Shown: positions 11,416 through 26,247, numbered from the stretch's first letter. The stretch is DNA of 64,000 nucleotides from Oncomelania hupensis (GCA_036898135.1 CM072516.1:22933239-22997238), one strand, 5' to 3'. Program-made: numbers and translations. Notes: generated by a model from the sequence alone, not told the origin.

Positions 11416-12138
11416 CCATGACCTATTTTGGTTGGTTGGTTGGTTGGTTTAGATGTCTGCTTGTCCGTTTCGCTAAGTTTTACTTAACTTTAAATACAAT
11501 TTTAAAAAAGTAATAGAAAACAAAAAGGAGGATATTTTTTTATTAACTAGCGTGCTCTGACGAAGATATTGATTTGGAATTGTTATATTATTTGTCGTGT
11601 AACTTAATTGTAACAATAAAGAACCGAGTTGTGCTTTATTTATTTGACGTCAATACATCAATTAAAATAAATAAGTTATTGCTTTTAATTTTTTTTTCCA
11701 AAGTCATGTTTTCTTAATTTATTTATTTATTTTGTGTTTACAGCAAGGGGCTGAAGTAATGACCTTCCTCCGCAACACCATGTGACCTAGAATGTTGTCT
11801 GACCTCTATGGCCTTGACCTTTTTTGCTATTACCTTGACATCGGAGATCCGCAAAAGCATCAACAACAATGTAAACGCAACGGCGCCTGGTCAGCTTTTG
11901 AGTAACTTGGTGAACACGATAAGACAATTTTTTAAAATATTTTATAAATTGAATTTAAAACAATTCTTTGATTTAGTGAAAAATATGATCGACGCAATAC
12001 GATGGCCAAGGCTTACAGAGAATGTGCCATTCGCACACAATTGTCCAAAATCTGTTCTCTTCAGCAAGAAGTCCTTTTTTTAAAAAAAAACATTAACAAC
12101 AAACAAACAAACAAACACACACACACACACAACACGAG

Positions 12139-12416
12139 GGGTGACCTCGTGGCGCAGTGGATAAGTCGCGGTTTCCTATGCCGAAAGTCGCGGGTTCGTT
12201 TCCCGCAAGGGGCGAACGTATGTGACTTAGGTACGAGACTATTGAGGTCACCGAGGGTTTTCTCCGGGCACTCCGGTTTCCTCCCTCCCTTCAATAATGG
12301 TACTGGATGCAGTCAATACACAATTTTCAAAAATAACAAATTCGATTTTCTTTCCCTCTTCCAATAGCGATCTCCATGCCTTTACACCACCTGGTTGAGT
12401 GATGGATGTGTATTTG

Positions 12417-12457
<41 letters not shown>

Positions 12458-12566
12458 TGGATGAGACCGATGAGCGTGTATGTTGGTACAGATCGCCGCG
12501 CTTTGAGCCTGATTGATTTGGGGAAAGGCGCGTACAGAGCATCCTATTTATTATTATTATTTTTTA
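12139..12566 (+). mobile_element. tRNA-derived SINE (family S-A), both promoter boxes present
   Basis: The A box (gtggcgcagtgg) and B box (gggttcgtttcccgc) are both present in the first ~75 bp. The conserved body follows, with a (GT)n run at 12419-12451, and the 3' end is a short (TTA)n tail. It sits directly downstream of a (CA)n tract (12114-12131). No clear target-site duplication was seen. Confidence 0.8.
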
Positions 12567-12597
12567 ACTACCTAGCCACACACAGACACACGTTTTT

Positions 12598-12864
12598 GTA
12601 GAAACGACGTTGTGATGACTGTCGTGAAACTCAACATACATTATTTTGACACACTTACCACCATTTTGACATTATTTTGACATTTTGCCATTTTTTGAAG
12701 CTATCCCTAACCCTAACCCTTAACGTAACCCTAACCCTTAACGTAACACTAAGCCTAACACAGCCCTTACCCTAACGGAACACTATTTTGACGTCAAAAT
12801 AACGGGGTCGTCAAAAGAAAGTACGTAGAGTTTCAAGTGTATGTCAGAGTAACGTCGTTTCTAC
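12598..12864. mobile_element. Small TIR element with telomere-like core
   Basis: A perfect 14-bp terminal inverted repeat, gtagaaacgacgtt, lies at 12598-12611 and 12851-12864. The inner flanks are also partly inverted (tgaaactc near 12628 and its complement near 12830). The 267-bp element carries several attttgac words and has no coding capacity. I could not define a target-site duplication because both flanks are CA-rich. This is probably a MITE; its superfamily is unknown. Confidence 0.65.
12705..12776. repeat. Interstitial telomere-like repeats
   Basis: Variants of CCCTAA, including ccctaaccctaaccctt and ccttaacgtaaccc, run through the centre of the TIR element. The units are degenerate and short, so this is not a chromosome end. 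Confidence 0.75.
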
Positions 12865-13680
12865 CTGCCCACACACACACAGACGCACACACACATACAG
12901 GCACGCACAAGGCAGGGGGAGCAACCATGAAAGCATTTAATCTTCTTTGCTCTTCGTTGCGATCGACGCTTTGGAAGGGACAAAGTTCGTACAAGTTTAG
13001 ACAATATTTGTATACTTGGAAATTGAAGGTGAGGTTTAGTTGCAGAAGATATTGTTATTGCCTTGTGGGAAACCAAATCGTCTACAAAAAAAGATTACTC
13101 CAGAGCAAATAGATTCTCATTATGATTATGAAAGACAAAATGTTTGCGCGATGATGGTGCAATATTATACATGATGGGTATTGCTATCCATCAGGATTAT
13201 TATATTAGTATATTAAATGCCTATTTATTGTGGACAAAAATGGTGGTTAGGAAAGTGTCCACTCGTTAAGCCAAAGAGAGGTACCGGAATTGAGTAACAT
13301 TTCTAAAATGTACTTATTATAGTATTATTATTATACATCCGCTAGACTTAGCTTTAGTGCTTATGAGTTGTAGTTTCATGCCTTTACCCGGAACTGAGAT
13401 TTATTTTGTTCTTTTTAATTTCGAATTAGCAGGCTATTAGTGATCAGGAATCTGTAGAATAAGTTTAATCTTCATCATGGATCAGCTGCATGGTGTCTAC
13501 CTTCATTAAATTATACCTTCAATTGTTTATGGCAAACTATATGTATAGACTGTATTTGTGTACAGTATGTTTTTGCATGTTGTAACATTATTCTGTCATT
13601 ACTAGTTTTATTTTTGTTCAACATTGGCTGCTTAACTAGGAGAACACTAATTTTTTTTTTTTTTTACACCTATATGCAGG
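12865..13680. other. Upstream region of the 1231-residue gene
   Basis: CA-rich simple sequence (12868-12905) is followed by AT-rich DNA without a recognised gene. A long T run and cacctatatgcag at 13640-13680 form a good splice acceptor directly before the first coding exon, which implies at least one non-coding 5' exon upstream. I cannot place that exon or the promoter. Confidence 0.4.
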
Positions 13681-13686
13681 AACAGA

Positions 13687-16600
13687 ATGGCTGAAGAAGA
13701 CAGTGCAGGTTTGGATATTTTAATTCCGCAGCCTAGCAACCGCCCTTCTTTTGCACGCCTGATATCATGGGAGATTGTCCAGTCTGAGGGTACTGCCAAC
13801 CAGACTTGGCATCTGCATAAGAAAATAGTTCAGTCTACATTTGAAGATGATAAACTTGAAGATGATAGCGAAATTGTTTCTGAAAGGTGTGAAGCAACAA
13901 AAGGCACAGATGAAGCAACAGACAGCACAGATTCTGACTCTGAATACCTCTCTGCAGAAGAAGAATTGGATGGATCTGTTTACGATTACTGTAAGGAAGA
14001 AGAAGTACATGTGGCTTTGGATTCCAGTGAATTACAAGATGAAGGGCCGGTGTCAAGTTCGTTTTGCAACTTGTCCCTCGGAACGGATCCTGAACAAAGA
14101 CGTGGACTAAGTAAGAAGCAGAAGCGTAAAAGACGACGTCAGCGAAAAGAAGACAAGGACTGTAATGTGATATACTATGCTGAATATCGTGTACCATTCA
14201 TTGATTCTGATGACTTTGATATCAGCGTGTCAGACCTGAGAGATGACTTGGTCAATGCTGTGCAAAATGACACTGCTGTCGTTCCTACCCTGTTTGAACT
14301 GTGTGCTAACTCCCTATGGGCCAGGAAGGGAAAACCATCAAGGGTTGATCAGCTGTACCCTGCTCTGCCTCGCCATGTAAAGAACATGGTGGCAGAATGT
14401 AGGTTTTCACAGAGTTTTGACACCCAGCAGCTGGCATGCCTGTATCGTAGTCTGGCACAGGTCGTGGAGAGTGGTAATGTAGGGTTGAGCAGAACTTTTC
14501 ATGATTCGTGTATGTACACATGTAATGTGTGGTCTAAGTTTGCAGTGTACAGATATAAATACAGTTCCTGTGATGCACCTACGTTTAACAGCTGTGGGAG
14601 GGCTAGCAATATGTTCTTTAATGCTGTTGTGCAAGAATCTGAACATATGAATAGCTTTGTGATCCCGTTTACAGTGGTTGCTCATGGACTGCTTGATCAG
14701 AAACACCAGTGTACCATTGAAATATACACACAATCATGTAAGTTTCATTTTCATTTCTTGTCTTACATATTATATTTGTTTAGAATATTTAGCTTCATTA
14801 CATTATTCCACTACAAGGACCCCGAAATGGAGAATGCTCTGACTGATTGTAAAATTTACTCCTGACAACTTTCTTTCTGAGTTTCATTATAATCTCATTG
14901 ATTTTTATGTTTTGCAGTACTGGCCAGCGTTATTGCCATGATGATACCCTCTCACTTGAAACCACCTTGTGGCAAGAATAACAGTGCCATTCTGTTGCCC
15001 AGTGACAAAGAAAATGAGGATGATAAGTCACTGTCTGTGTGTGTTGCTATGATAATGGCCAATTTAAAAAAGCGGTACAGCAATGTGGTAGACTTGTTTG
15101 GCCTCAAAGTGCTGCCATATGTCTTCTGGATTCGAGGTCATTACAAGATGGCTTTGCAGCATTTCATGCATCTGTCAGAAATTGCCAAAGGTATCATGTG
15201 TATTCTTTCTTGTCAATTAAAACAGGAAAAAAGAAAACGGTTTTAAAAGATCTCTATATTGGGATTGTCAAAAATCACATTTATTAATAGACATTTTAAA
15301 TTAGTAAATTAATAAATAAATGTTTAGTGCTTAACAATTTCTGGTTGGAATGTTGTTCAGTTTAGCAGTAAAATTATTGAATATTTGTATTTCAAAGCAT
15401 ACAAAATATGGTATGTGAATTAAATATTTTCAACCTCGGAATAATCTGTGAGAAATACCTACAGCACCAACAACATCTATATCATGTGTTCATAGACTTC
15501 ATGAAGGCGTTTGACCGAGTCTGGCATGCAGCTCTATGGGCAACAATGAAAGTGTACAACATCAGCCCTAAAATTATTGAAGTCATCAAAAGCCTGTATG
15601 ACAAGGCTACCAGTGCAGTCCTCCATAACAGCATCATCGGCAACTGGTTCAGAACAACAATCGGTGTGCATCAAGGATGCCTACTCTCTCCAATACTCTT
15701 CAACATCTTCCTAGAGCGCATCATGTCAGATGCCCTTGCAGATCACGATAAGGCACAGTCAGCATAGGGGGTAGAGCAACCTCCAATCTTCGTTTTGCGG
15801 ATGACATTGATGGATTGGCTGGAGAGGAACAAGAACTTGAACAGCTGATACAGAGGCTTGGCACCACCTCCAGAGCTTATGGAATGGAAATAAGTGCAGA
15901 GAAGAACAAAATGATGACCAACAACACCAATGGCATCAACACGGACATCAAAGTCCAAGGCCAATCCCTCAACACAGTGCATAGCTTCAAATATTTAGGA
16001 GCCATTGTATCAGACAATGGGTCCTGACAGGAAGTCCTCTCCAGGATTGCACAAACCACTGCTGCCCTGACAAGGTACAAGCCCATTTGGAAAGACAGGA
16101 CCACCAGTCTACATTCCAAAGCAAGACTGCTGCGCTCCCTTGTCGTCTCCATCTTATATGCTTGCGAAGCATGGACCCTCACAGCAGATCTACAATGAAG
16201 AATACAAAGCATGGAGATGAGGTGCTACAGAAGACTTCTGGGCATTTCCTATACCCAACACATCACCAACAATGAAGTCCGACAGACCATCACACAAGCC
16301 ATTGGAAAACACGATGACCTGCTCACAGTGGTGAAGAAACGGAAACTCCGATGGTATGGCCATGTCACCAGATCATCAGGTCTGCAAGGCACAGTGCAAG
16401 GAGGTAGAAGAAGAGGGAGACCGAAAAAGAGGTGGGAGGACAACATTCGAGAATGGACTGGTTTGACACTGAGGGAAGCCATCAGGGCTGCTGAGGACAG
16501 AGAAAGATGGAGTATGCTGGTTAAATGATCATCTGTTGTGCCCCTACGACCTCCAAGTTACGGGACAGGATATGCTTAACAATTTCTGGTTAGAATGTTG

Positions 16601-19600
16601 TTCAGTTTAGCAGTAAAATTATGGAATATTTGTATTTCAAAGCATACAAAAAATGGTATGTGAATGAAATATTCTTTCCAATGAGATGTAGCAATCCAAG
16701 TTCTTCTTCTTCCAGATGACGCTTGGGACTAACACGCTGATCGTTACTAATAATAGTGCTTGGTGGAAGTTAGAGATGGATTGATAGTGTTAGGGTTTTG
16801 ATAGGGTCTTGGACTTGTGCATTACTAATGTATCTGCTGATTGTATCTGTTGTAAACTGTGCGCAGATTGGGTGGAGAAAGCAGCACACATCCTTGAAGC
16901 TGCGCGTTTGTGTCAGATTTTGCAGCAGGATGAGTCAGCTCGGAAGCTGATACGTCAGGCTCACGAACTGCTGCTGGACAAAGGAAAACCTGAAGACCGA
17001 CCCGTAGTCAATGAACAGCAACTGCTACTATGCGCCAACACTTACGATCAAGGGTTAGTTCAACCTCTATATTTTTGAGAGCAGATGAGATATCCTGGCG
17101 AATAGGTGTAAGTGATGGTGATCTTAGCGTTTAGTGTCTTTATGGTTTTTGCTTGATGTGAATGTTTGCAATCTTTGCAGCCTGCTGAATGCAGAAAAAG
17201 CATTGCAGTCACTGAATGCATGGCAGTACATAGTGTCAACCCTTTGCCAATTCTCGTCTTCTATTTTCACTGCTGTTGAATCCGTCCTCTGTTACCATCT
17301 GGCCAATTTGCCTGGTAGGTGCAGTTATTTATTGTTTTAGTTTATATAACATCTTCTTTGCACCTGTGATTTTAGAAAAGTTAGTGCGTTTTATTGATAA
17401 ATTGACAACAACAGCAGCAGCGACAACAACAAGAACAGTGTGAGCATGTTCTCAGCTGACAATGACATCAGCTTGTTAACCCATACCCTGGTGTCATTCA
17501 TTTTGTAACATGTATTACAGAGAAAAAAGGTTCCCTGTTCAGCTGTTTGTAAACAATGCATCTTTGTCTTCAAAACTTGAAAATCTATGTTCAGGGCTGT
17601 CCTCTTCATAGGGTATAGTGGAAAAATAAAGCTGCTAGTTTTGGTTATGGTCCAAGGGAAATAACTGCATTAAACAGAACCAAGTGAATTGTTTGCGCAT
17701 CGTACGACGGGGTTAAGTTACTTAACATGTTGTTATTATTATAATTGTTGTTGTTATTGTGTTTCAGGGAGGACAGTACAAGAGAAGATTGCAATGGCTA
17801 TGCCTCTTGCAGTAAGAGCTGCAGCAAAGTGCTTCATGGCTTCCCGGTATCTGTCCCTCCTCTATGCCTGGCAGGGAAAAAGGGCCTGAATCTATCCAAG
17901 CTCATGTTGGGTTGGTACAGCAATGTGTTTGGATTTGTTTGATTGATATTGTGCAGCTTCCATTGAGTCCCACTGTATGTATATCACCACTGTTGTTTCC
18001 CTTTTATGCCTTTTTGTTTGTTTTGTATCTCAAGCGCTGTCCTGTATGAAGCTGGATTTCATGGCTGTGTTCAAGGCATTTGGAACTTCAGTTAAAAGTC
18101 TTTGATCAGAAGCACTCAACATCCAAAAACCGTAACATGTAATGTGTCTCTTTCCTTTTTAGTGTACATTGATGCTTTGACATTATGTCTCAGTTGGTAT
18201 AGCCATCCTGATCAAACATGTTTTCTTCTTGAGAGAAACAATGAAAAGTCTTCTTCTGAGTGCTGTTTGTTTGTTGTTTGTTTGTTTGTTTGTTTGTTTG
18301 TAGATTATAGTCACACGACACTTTCGCATATAGGTGACTACTGGACCGATTTATACTGACACCAGCGGGCCAGTTGTTGGTAAAGGGGAAAATAATATGA
18401 TCACACGTTGACCAATCCGGGATTCGAACCAGCGACCTTTCGGTTACTAGCAAGACGCTCTTACCAACTGAGCTACCCGGCCCCACTCTGAGTGCTGTTT
18501 GGAGGTGCTGTTTATTTATTTGCTTTTGGCATTTAGATAGCCTAAAGTTATAACAACTCTGCTTTTATCGATAGTAAATATAATCAAGTTTGTTCTTTGT
18601 TGCTTACTTCAGGGGAGGGTGGGATGAAGGTATGTCAACTATTGGCTATACAGCATCGTCGCCTTGGCAATGTGTGTTGGATGCTGTGGCCATTGACAAA
18701 CACGCCATCACCCCTTTCACTGTCCTCTGGCGGTCACAGCTAGGTCACTTCAAAGTCACCCAGGACAAGTGAGTATTTTTGTTATTTTCAAAAACAAGGA
18801 ATGATAATTGATGTTTGTTTCTTACCTAAAAAAAAAAGGACAGCTTGAACTATGGAAGGCATCTTAGGGTAATAACATTGGTCAGGGCAAGACATGTACA
18901 GGAGTTGTAAACTGAAAAGTAGGATAAGGATATTAGGATCCAACTTGGACATTTCTTTTGATGCTACCCAAGGCAGGTATAACTGCTAGGAAGCTATGTT
19001 TGAGAGAGTGCATAATACAGAATTCATAGTGACAACAAGTTGCACATGGAAATTACCCAGATCAGTAAAGTCACACATACATTCCTGCAGTAGGCAAGTA
19101 TTATATTATTATGATTACTTGCGTAACTCTCTCCCATAAAAGCACATTATAATAACTCAGTAATATGGCAATATAAGACACTTAAAACGTCATTTGGCAC
19201 CTGACAATTTAAGGGTTGTTAACAAGCCTTAGCAAGGATTTTAAATAAATTCTTCAATGTCAGTTGCAGTTTGTTTTGTTTGAGGATGTAGATTTCTTCT
19301 AACTTGCTGATATATTTTGTAGTGCTTGTTTCCAGAATGAAAAACATTAGTATATTTATCACTATTTGTTTTTCTCTACGGTTGTTTTTATGCTGTACCA
19401 CTGCCTGGAAATAATACTATCATGCACATCTCGATATTTCTGGTCTCTGGTAGAACCGCAACACCTTTTGGTGATTATTTTTCTTCTTCCAGAAATGTAT
19501 TTGAAGGCGATCTCTGCAGTAGCCCCTTGTTTCTTCGTCTCTCTTCAGAAGGTCATCTGACAGGTGACCTACATCTCTTTTTCCCTCCAATCAGAGCTGT

Positions 19601-22600
19601 CAATCTTGACCTTTTGACAGGGTAAGAATTGATGTTTGAGATTCTTTAGAAGAAAAAAACAAAAACAAAAACAATCAGTTGTAAAATAGAATGTAACTGA
19701 GTGAAATGATTTTGGTTTTGACAAAATGATTTAAAGTAAACTTTGAGAGAGAGAGAGAGAGAGAGAGACAGAGACAGAGAGAGAGAATGAGATGGGGGGG
19801 TGGGGGGGGGGGGGGGGTGACAGAGGAGGATAGGAGGTGGGTAAAATAAAATGATATATAAAGGAATATTGAGAAAATCCAATATGTGTGAGTATCATTA
19901 ACATCATAATTCACAATCACGCCATATTTGCCCAGCAGTGTAGATGTTTGAAAGTCTGTTTTATTGGGGTGTATTGTGTTACAGAGATAATGGAATCAGT
20001 TTGTGCTTATTGCATTCCTTTTGCCACAGCAAACTGGTGCTTCCAAGCAGCCCTGGCCAGACGCTGGTGCAAAAATCGTTGATGACCAGCCGTTACACTT
20101 GGCCTAGAGGAGATGTTCCACTGGAAGTTCCTACCAATGCAGAGACATTAGTTTTTGACAGTAAGTCTATTGTTTAAATGAATTATTTAATTAATTAATG
20201 CCATATATTTTTTCTGTATTTTAAAGAATATTACTTTCATCTCTGTGTGCAAGTTCTTTGATCTATTGTTGTATGAAACGCTAAAATGTTGATTTTGAAA
20301 TAAAAGGATAAAGTACTCCACAAAGTTCCATGAATGGTTGATCTGTGTTCACTGTTTCGGCAGGCAGGAAAAGTTGTTGCTTTAACTATTTGTCATTTAC
20401 GAAATTAATTTACACTGAAAGCTGTTCTCTTTAAAAAAAAAAATTAAAAAAATCGATGCCAAAGGGCTAAATATAATTGAATACATTTATTTTCTGACTA
20501 TAGATGGATCCTATGCATTGACGTGGGTTGAGTTGTACATTGGAGCTGATGGTCGTCAGGCACACGTTGCGATGCCAGCTGGATCCCACTGGATGGATGT
20601 GGATGCCCACGTGGTCAGTCTGCATTTGACCATGCCTAATGGACAGCGCACCAAGATCAGTCTCAAGCAGGCAGTTTTGAAAGCCAACAAAGAGGTATCA
20701 GTACTTTTTCTGTTTAACTCATTCAGGACTGAAGGGTATGACAAGACTGCTGCAAAAAAAATTAAGAGGTTTACATTAGTTTTAAATCTCAAGTGTGTTG
20801 TCTCGTCAGTGAGAAACTGATAGATAGAATGAGCTACCTCGCTTTACTGTCCGGCATGGTTTTGGAGATGATTCCAAGCAAAATGTCATGTAAAAAAACA
20901 CTGACAACTGCTTTATAAGGTAAGACAGTCTATGTTCTTGAGTTTTGACACGGTGCAATGTTTTGTTACCCTGTTTGTTTACACATTCTCACATTCTCAG
21001 CTCTTATAATTTCTGTATCAAAAATATTTGTGGACACATTTTTAGAAAGAAACTAGGCAATTAAGAAATTTGAAGTAATCAAAGACAGGAATATGTCACA
21101 GCCCGCACAGTTTGTCACAGAATTATTTGTAATAATGACAGTCTTATGATAGTGAATTGTATTTGCAGAGACTTGAGGAAGCTATCAAAGAAACATTCAA
21201 TGAGGTGAAAACAGCAGAACTTCTGGCGGCGCTGGACTATGCCTTTAAGCATAATCTTCAAGTGTCTTCAAAAGAGGTGATTTTTTTTCTCCATTTTAGT
21301 TCTCCAGTGGAAAAGGTCACCATCATCATCTTTACACCATCACCACTCCCATCATCGTCATCATTGGAGTCATCATCATAATCATTTTCACAAACATATT
21401 CATCATCATATTCCTCAAATTGTCGTCATCATCATTCCTATTGTCATTATCTTGGTCATGATCTTCCTCAGACATACAGGACATTTTCCTGTTTGTATCC
21501 GAAGTATCTCATACAGTTATTGTAAAAAGTATGATGACTGGGCTTTTTAATATATTTTCTAGTAGTATGTGAGGAGATAGTATAAGAATCATCACACAGG
21601 CCATTGGACAACACGATGACATGCTCACAGTGGTGAAGAAACGAAAACTCCGATGGTATGGCCATGTCACCAGAGCATCAGGCGTTGCAAAGACCATCCT
21701 GCAATGCATGGTGCAAGGAGGCAGAAGAAGAGGGAGACAGAAAAAGAGGTGGGAGGACAACATTCGAGACACTGACACAAGCCATGAGGGTTGCTGAGAA
21801 CAGAGAAAGATGGAGTACGCTGGTTAAACAATCATCTGTGGTGCCCCAACAACCTTCGAGTTATGGGATAGGGTAGGATAGGATAGGAATATAAAATTAA
21901 TCAGTAAAACAGACAAGACCAGTCAAAACGTGAGGCAAGACCAACTCTGCTTAGTAAACAAAGCTTAAGCCAGACTGTGCACCGATGCACACAACACGCT
22001 CACACGCATGCATGCATCGGCAAGGCTTGAATTCAAACTTTTAGACTATAAATGTCGACTCGCAGAAAACAAAATCCAGGTCCTAAGAAAAAGGTGTTCC
22101 ACCTCCACTACGACTGAAAAGTTTCTGTAACTTTTATTCACAAGACAAGGGAACATAATTATTACCTAATAAGTTGTGCACGTTGCTTGCAGGAAGTGAG
22201 TGTGCTGGCTTCCACCCTTCAGCAACTCCACAAAGCCAAAGATGTTTTACCAGCACGGCGCAACAAGTACAGGCGCAGACGCAGGTTTTTCTTCCCTACA
22301 AAAAAGACTCGTTCAGATGCCAAATACAAACTGAACAGTCATAAAAGAGCGTCTCTCACTGTCAATGACTTTGTGAGCTTTGGCCATACTGTTTGTCTAC
22401 TGCTGGTTCTCAACGATAAGCTGCAGGTCCTTGTGGTGAGTCATCTTTCCTTTCGGCATGGCTGTGTTTAACATTCAGAATGAAAAAACAAGAATACTTC
22501 ACTGCCTTGAATGGATACTGCATGCCATTACTCATTCATAATTATTTTGATTGTGTTACGGCAGTTTTATTTCTGGGCAGCAGTTCATAAGAATGGTCGG

Positions 22601-22789
22601 CGTGAATTAATTTGTATGATTAATGTTATATGGAATATTTAATTCTTTATTTAATTTTTTGTTGTTGTTGTTCTGTGATGATACAAACTGTTTTGTTTTT
22701 ATTTTTATTTTGTCTGGAATAATGAATGTAATGATCTCACAGAAGTATATTGAAGGTAGCTGAAAGCTTTCAATTCAGCAGTTAATAGC

Positions 22790-22840
<51 letters not shown>

Positions 22841-25800
22841 TTTTTGCACTTTATCTTTTTTATTTAAGAAAAATGTGAGTGCAAAGTTGTGTATGCGAAT
22901 GCGTGGGCACATGCAGCAGCAGATTCACACCCTGGTTTGTATGATTAAAAAAATATATATTATCATTATTATTAAGAACGATCTAGTTGTTGCTTTGGTT
23001 TTTTTTGTTGGGTGGGGTAGGGTGTCTTCGACCCATTGCAAGTGTTCATGTTTTGCTTCTGTGTGTGTGTGTCTTTGGCAGTTTGTGGATACGCGTAGTC
23101 ATGAAAAGTTTACCAAACCCGTCATCCATTTCTACACTATGCCCAGCCGAACCAATTACTCCTATCATAACCCAGTAAGTGGATCCAATTTAAGGGTGGT
23201 TGGCCGCCAAAGTCATACAGTTCCAGGCGCTGACATACTCTGCTTGATGCTGCATGCTGCTTGTATGACCTATGAGCTACCTAGGTAAGTTGAGTGAACG
23301 GAATATAAATATGTTTGACCCATCAGGTAGTATGCAACAGGTTTATGCTCATGCACAACATGTAAGCTCAGTTTTAAAACCCTTTTCCTTTAATTTATTT
23401 TCTTAAATGTTAACATTCCATAAGGTTGGGTTTTTTTATTCCTTAAACAAGATTGATTGACCAGATGCGGTTGGAGTAAAAGATTGGTTTGCTCATTAAT
23501 ACTCTTTACTCTTTTGAATAATAGTGTAAACTGAGGTTTAACCTGTGCACACATGCATTCCATCGCATGAATTGTGTAAAGATGCTCATGATCAAGATTC
23601 CACAGACACACGCCCTGCAAATGCTACATCATTGATTTCCCTTTGTCCTGGGCAGACACCCATGCTTTCCCTGGGTGACAAATATAATTTTAAAAATTCC
23701 AAATCCACGTTGCTTGGTTGGTCTACTATCATTTTGTATACAATATTTACATGGTCGCAAGGTATGGTTCCAATCCCTCCATGTGACTTGTTTAGTTTAA
23801 CCTTGTATATTCAAATGGTCTGCAACAATTTAAGAATTAATAAATACACATAAAGGTGGTAGCTGGTACTAGAAGTACAAACCCTTTTTTTTCTATTCTA
23901 CACATCAGTTCCTCATGATCAGGATGGTTTTATTATCCAGTTTAGCCAGAAAGATATTTCATTGTCTGAACATTATAGCTGAAGAGGTGAACATAATGTG
24001 ATCTCTAGACATCATTCTATCAAAGTGAAGTGAAATATAGAACAGAGTAGGTACCATTAACAACAGCTGAAAACCTGATATGATACAAAGTCTGGAAAAC
24101 AAAGACTGAATGGGGGAGTAATTAACTGCTTTCTTTAATTGTGCAGGTTTTTTGATCAAGCAGGAAGACAATTGGACCCAGTGGGGGTCAACCTCGATTT
24201 CCGAAACTGTCTTGCAGTCATAGGATCATCCGTCTACACTGTACACATCAACAGAAACCAGTCAGTTCTTTGATTGTCTTTATACATAGGCAGATATTTT
24301 AGAAGGTATTTGTGTCAGAGGCGTCACAAAAGCATCACACTCTTTCTTCAGAGGACATTACTCTTTTTTTCTTTTTTTTTAAAAACGTTTAAATCTCTTT
24401 CAAAGTGTGAATCATTATCAAACAGTGACCACCTGCAAAGAAAATACTATACAGCTTTGTGTCATTCACACTAACAATTCTCAATTGGGGGTAATGAAGA
24501 TTTGTTGACTTCACTAGACTAAAATGTATAATGTTGTTAAATATATACAGTACTTGGTAAAGTTATGATGTCCTCAAATAACATCTCTGTTGTCTCTAAG
24601 GGATAAGAAAGCTAAACATCATTTATTCAATTAGTATGCTTGATAGCATTGTGTCAACAGCTTTGTTTTTCCTATTAGCAGCTGTTGCACACTTTGTTGA
24701 TCCTGATGTGCATACTCAGAAATTTGTTGCAGCAATGTGCAGGTACCTCCTGCCCAAGAGTTTCCGCCTGTTGTTGAGATAAAATTTGAGCCTGATGTAA
24801 TGCAAGGAAAGATTTTGAGGCACTCTGTTGGGAGCCAGCTTGAAATTCTGGACGTTAAACGAGTGGCAGACTGTTTGTTGCTGGTTACCGCCTTTGGACT
24901 GAGGCTAGTCAGCTGTGGATCATCTGGACTTGTTGACATCACACTTTGCCCTCCTGACCATGCCAGGTGGGTGAAACATTTCATAATGATTGTGATGATG
25001 ATGGGAATGATTATGATGGCAACAATGGTGGCAGCATAGCGCTGATTGCTCGTTGTACTTTCATGTTAAAACACTTTTTGACGCACATGTGTGCATCAAT
25101 GTGAGTATATTATATATTTGCCAAACAAAATTATTTTCTAGATTTAATTATATGTGAGACATAAGCCCTGAATAGTCCAAAAATAATGTTTGAACAAAAT
25201 GTCTGTCTTTCTGGATAGGAAAACACTGCGCGCTCCATTTTGTATATAAAATGGTTTGAATAGGTCCCTTAAGGAGCATGCATTTGAGTCAGAGGGGATG
25301 TGCTCTTCTAGTTCATGCTATGTTGTTCAGAATGTCTATTTCCTATGTAGATTGCATTTGGTGTTCATGTTTTATACATGTCATCCTAAGAATGAACACT
25401 CTGTAATATCTTGAGACCAATATAATTTATTGTTCTTGTTTTGCAATCAGCTCTTGCCAGCTGCCGTTATCAGAGGACGGCCTGACTCTGATAGTTAAGC
25501 CTCAGCGAGGTGAGGTGGAAGATGTCGTCATGGTGACAGTACTCTCTGAAACAAAGGTCTCCTTGATGTCTGACGCCCTTGAGAAAACCCTTGTGGCTGT
25601 TGCAGTAAATGATTACCTTCTGCTACTCAGCATCCCTTCTACCCGAGTGTTAGTTTTGGTAGTTTTCTTTTGGCAAATGAGGGTTAAGGGAGGGGAGGAG
25701 AGAGAGGTGTAGAGAATGGCCGAGGTTAGAGCAGTACATATAGGTTCATCTAGTATGTTGTATTATTCTAGCATATGTTGTGTGCTTGTGTGTGTGTTTT

Positions 25801-26110
25801 GTTTGTGACCTTTTAGATCTTCAGTCTTTCAACGTCAGGTTGTCTAACTCAGTGTAAACTGAGAGAGTGTTGTCTTTCATAAAATGATTCCTCTTTAAAA
25901 TTTAGTGAAATGTCCAGAAAGCTGTTGATTAGTTTCTTTGTGTTTTTGTTTTTTTTTTTAAATAAGAACAAATTAGTTGCTAACTTTTATTTCGTGTATG
26001 TACCCTGTGATGTTTTTATGCAGTTTGAGCAAATATTTTCTCAAATATGTGAGCTTTACAAAGCTAAATTATTGTTGTTATTATCAATGTTATTATTATT
26101 AATATGATTT

Positions 26111-26191
<81 letters not shown>

Positions 26192-26200
26192 CACTACATG

Positions 26201-26247
<47 letters not shown>

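Noticed and set aside
12705..12776. Chromosome-end telomere
   Set aside because: The array is ~70 bp, degenerate, internal and bounded by a TIR pair.
18410..18484. tRNA-like sequence, minus strand
   Set aside because: The anticodon stem does not pair and it continues into a SINE body with a tail and target-site duplication.
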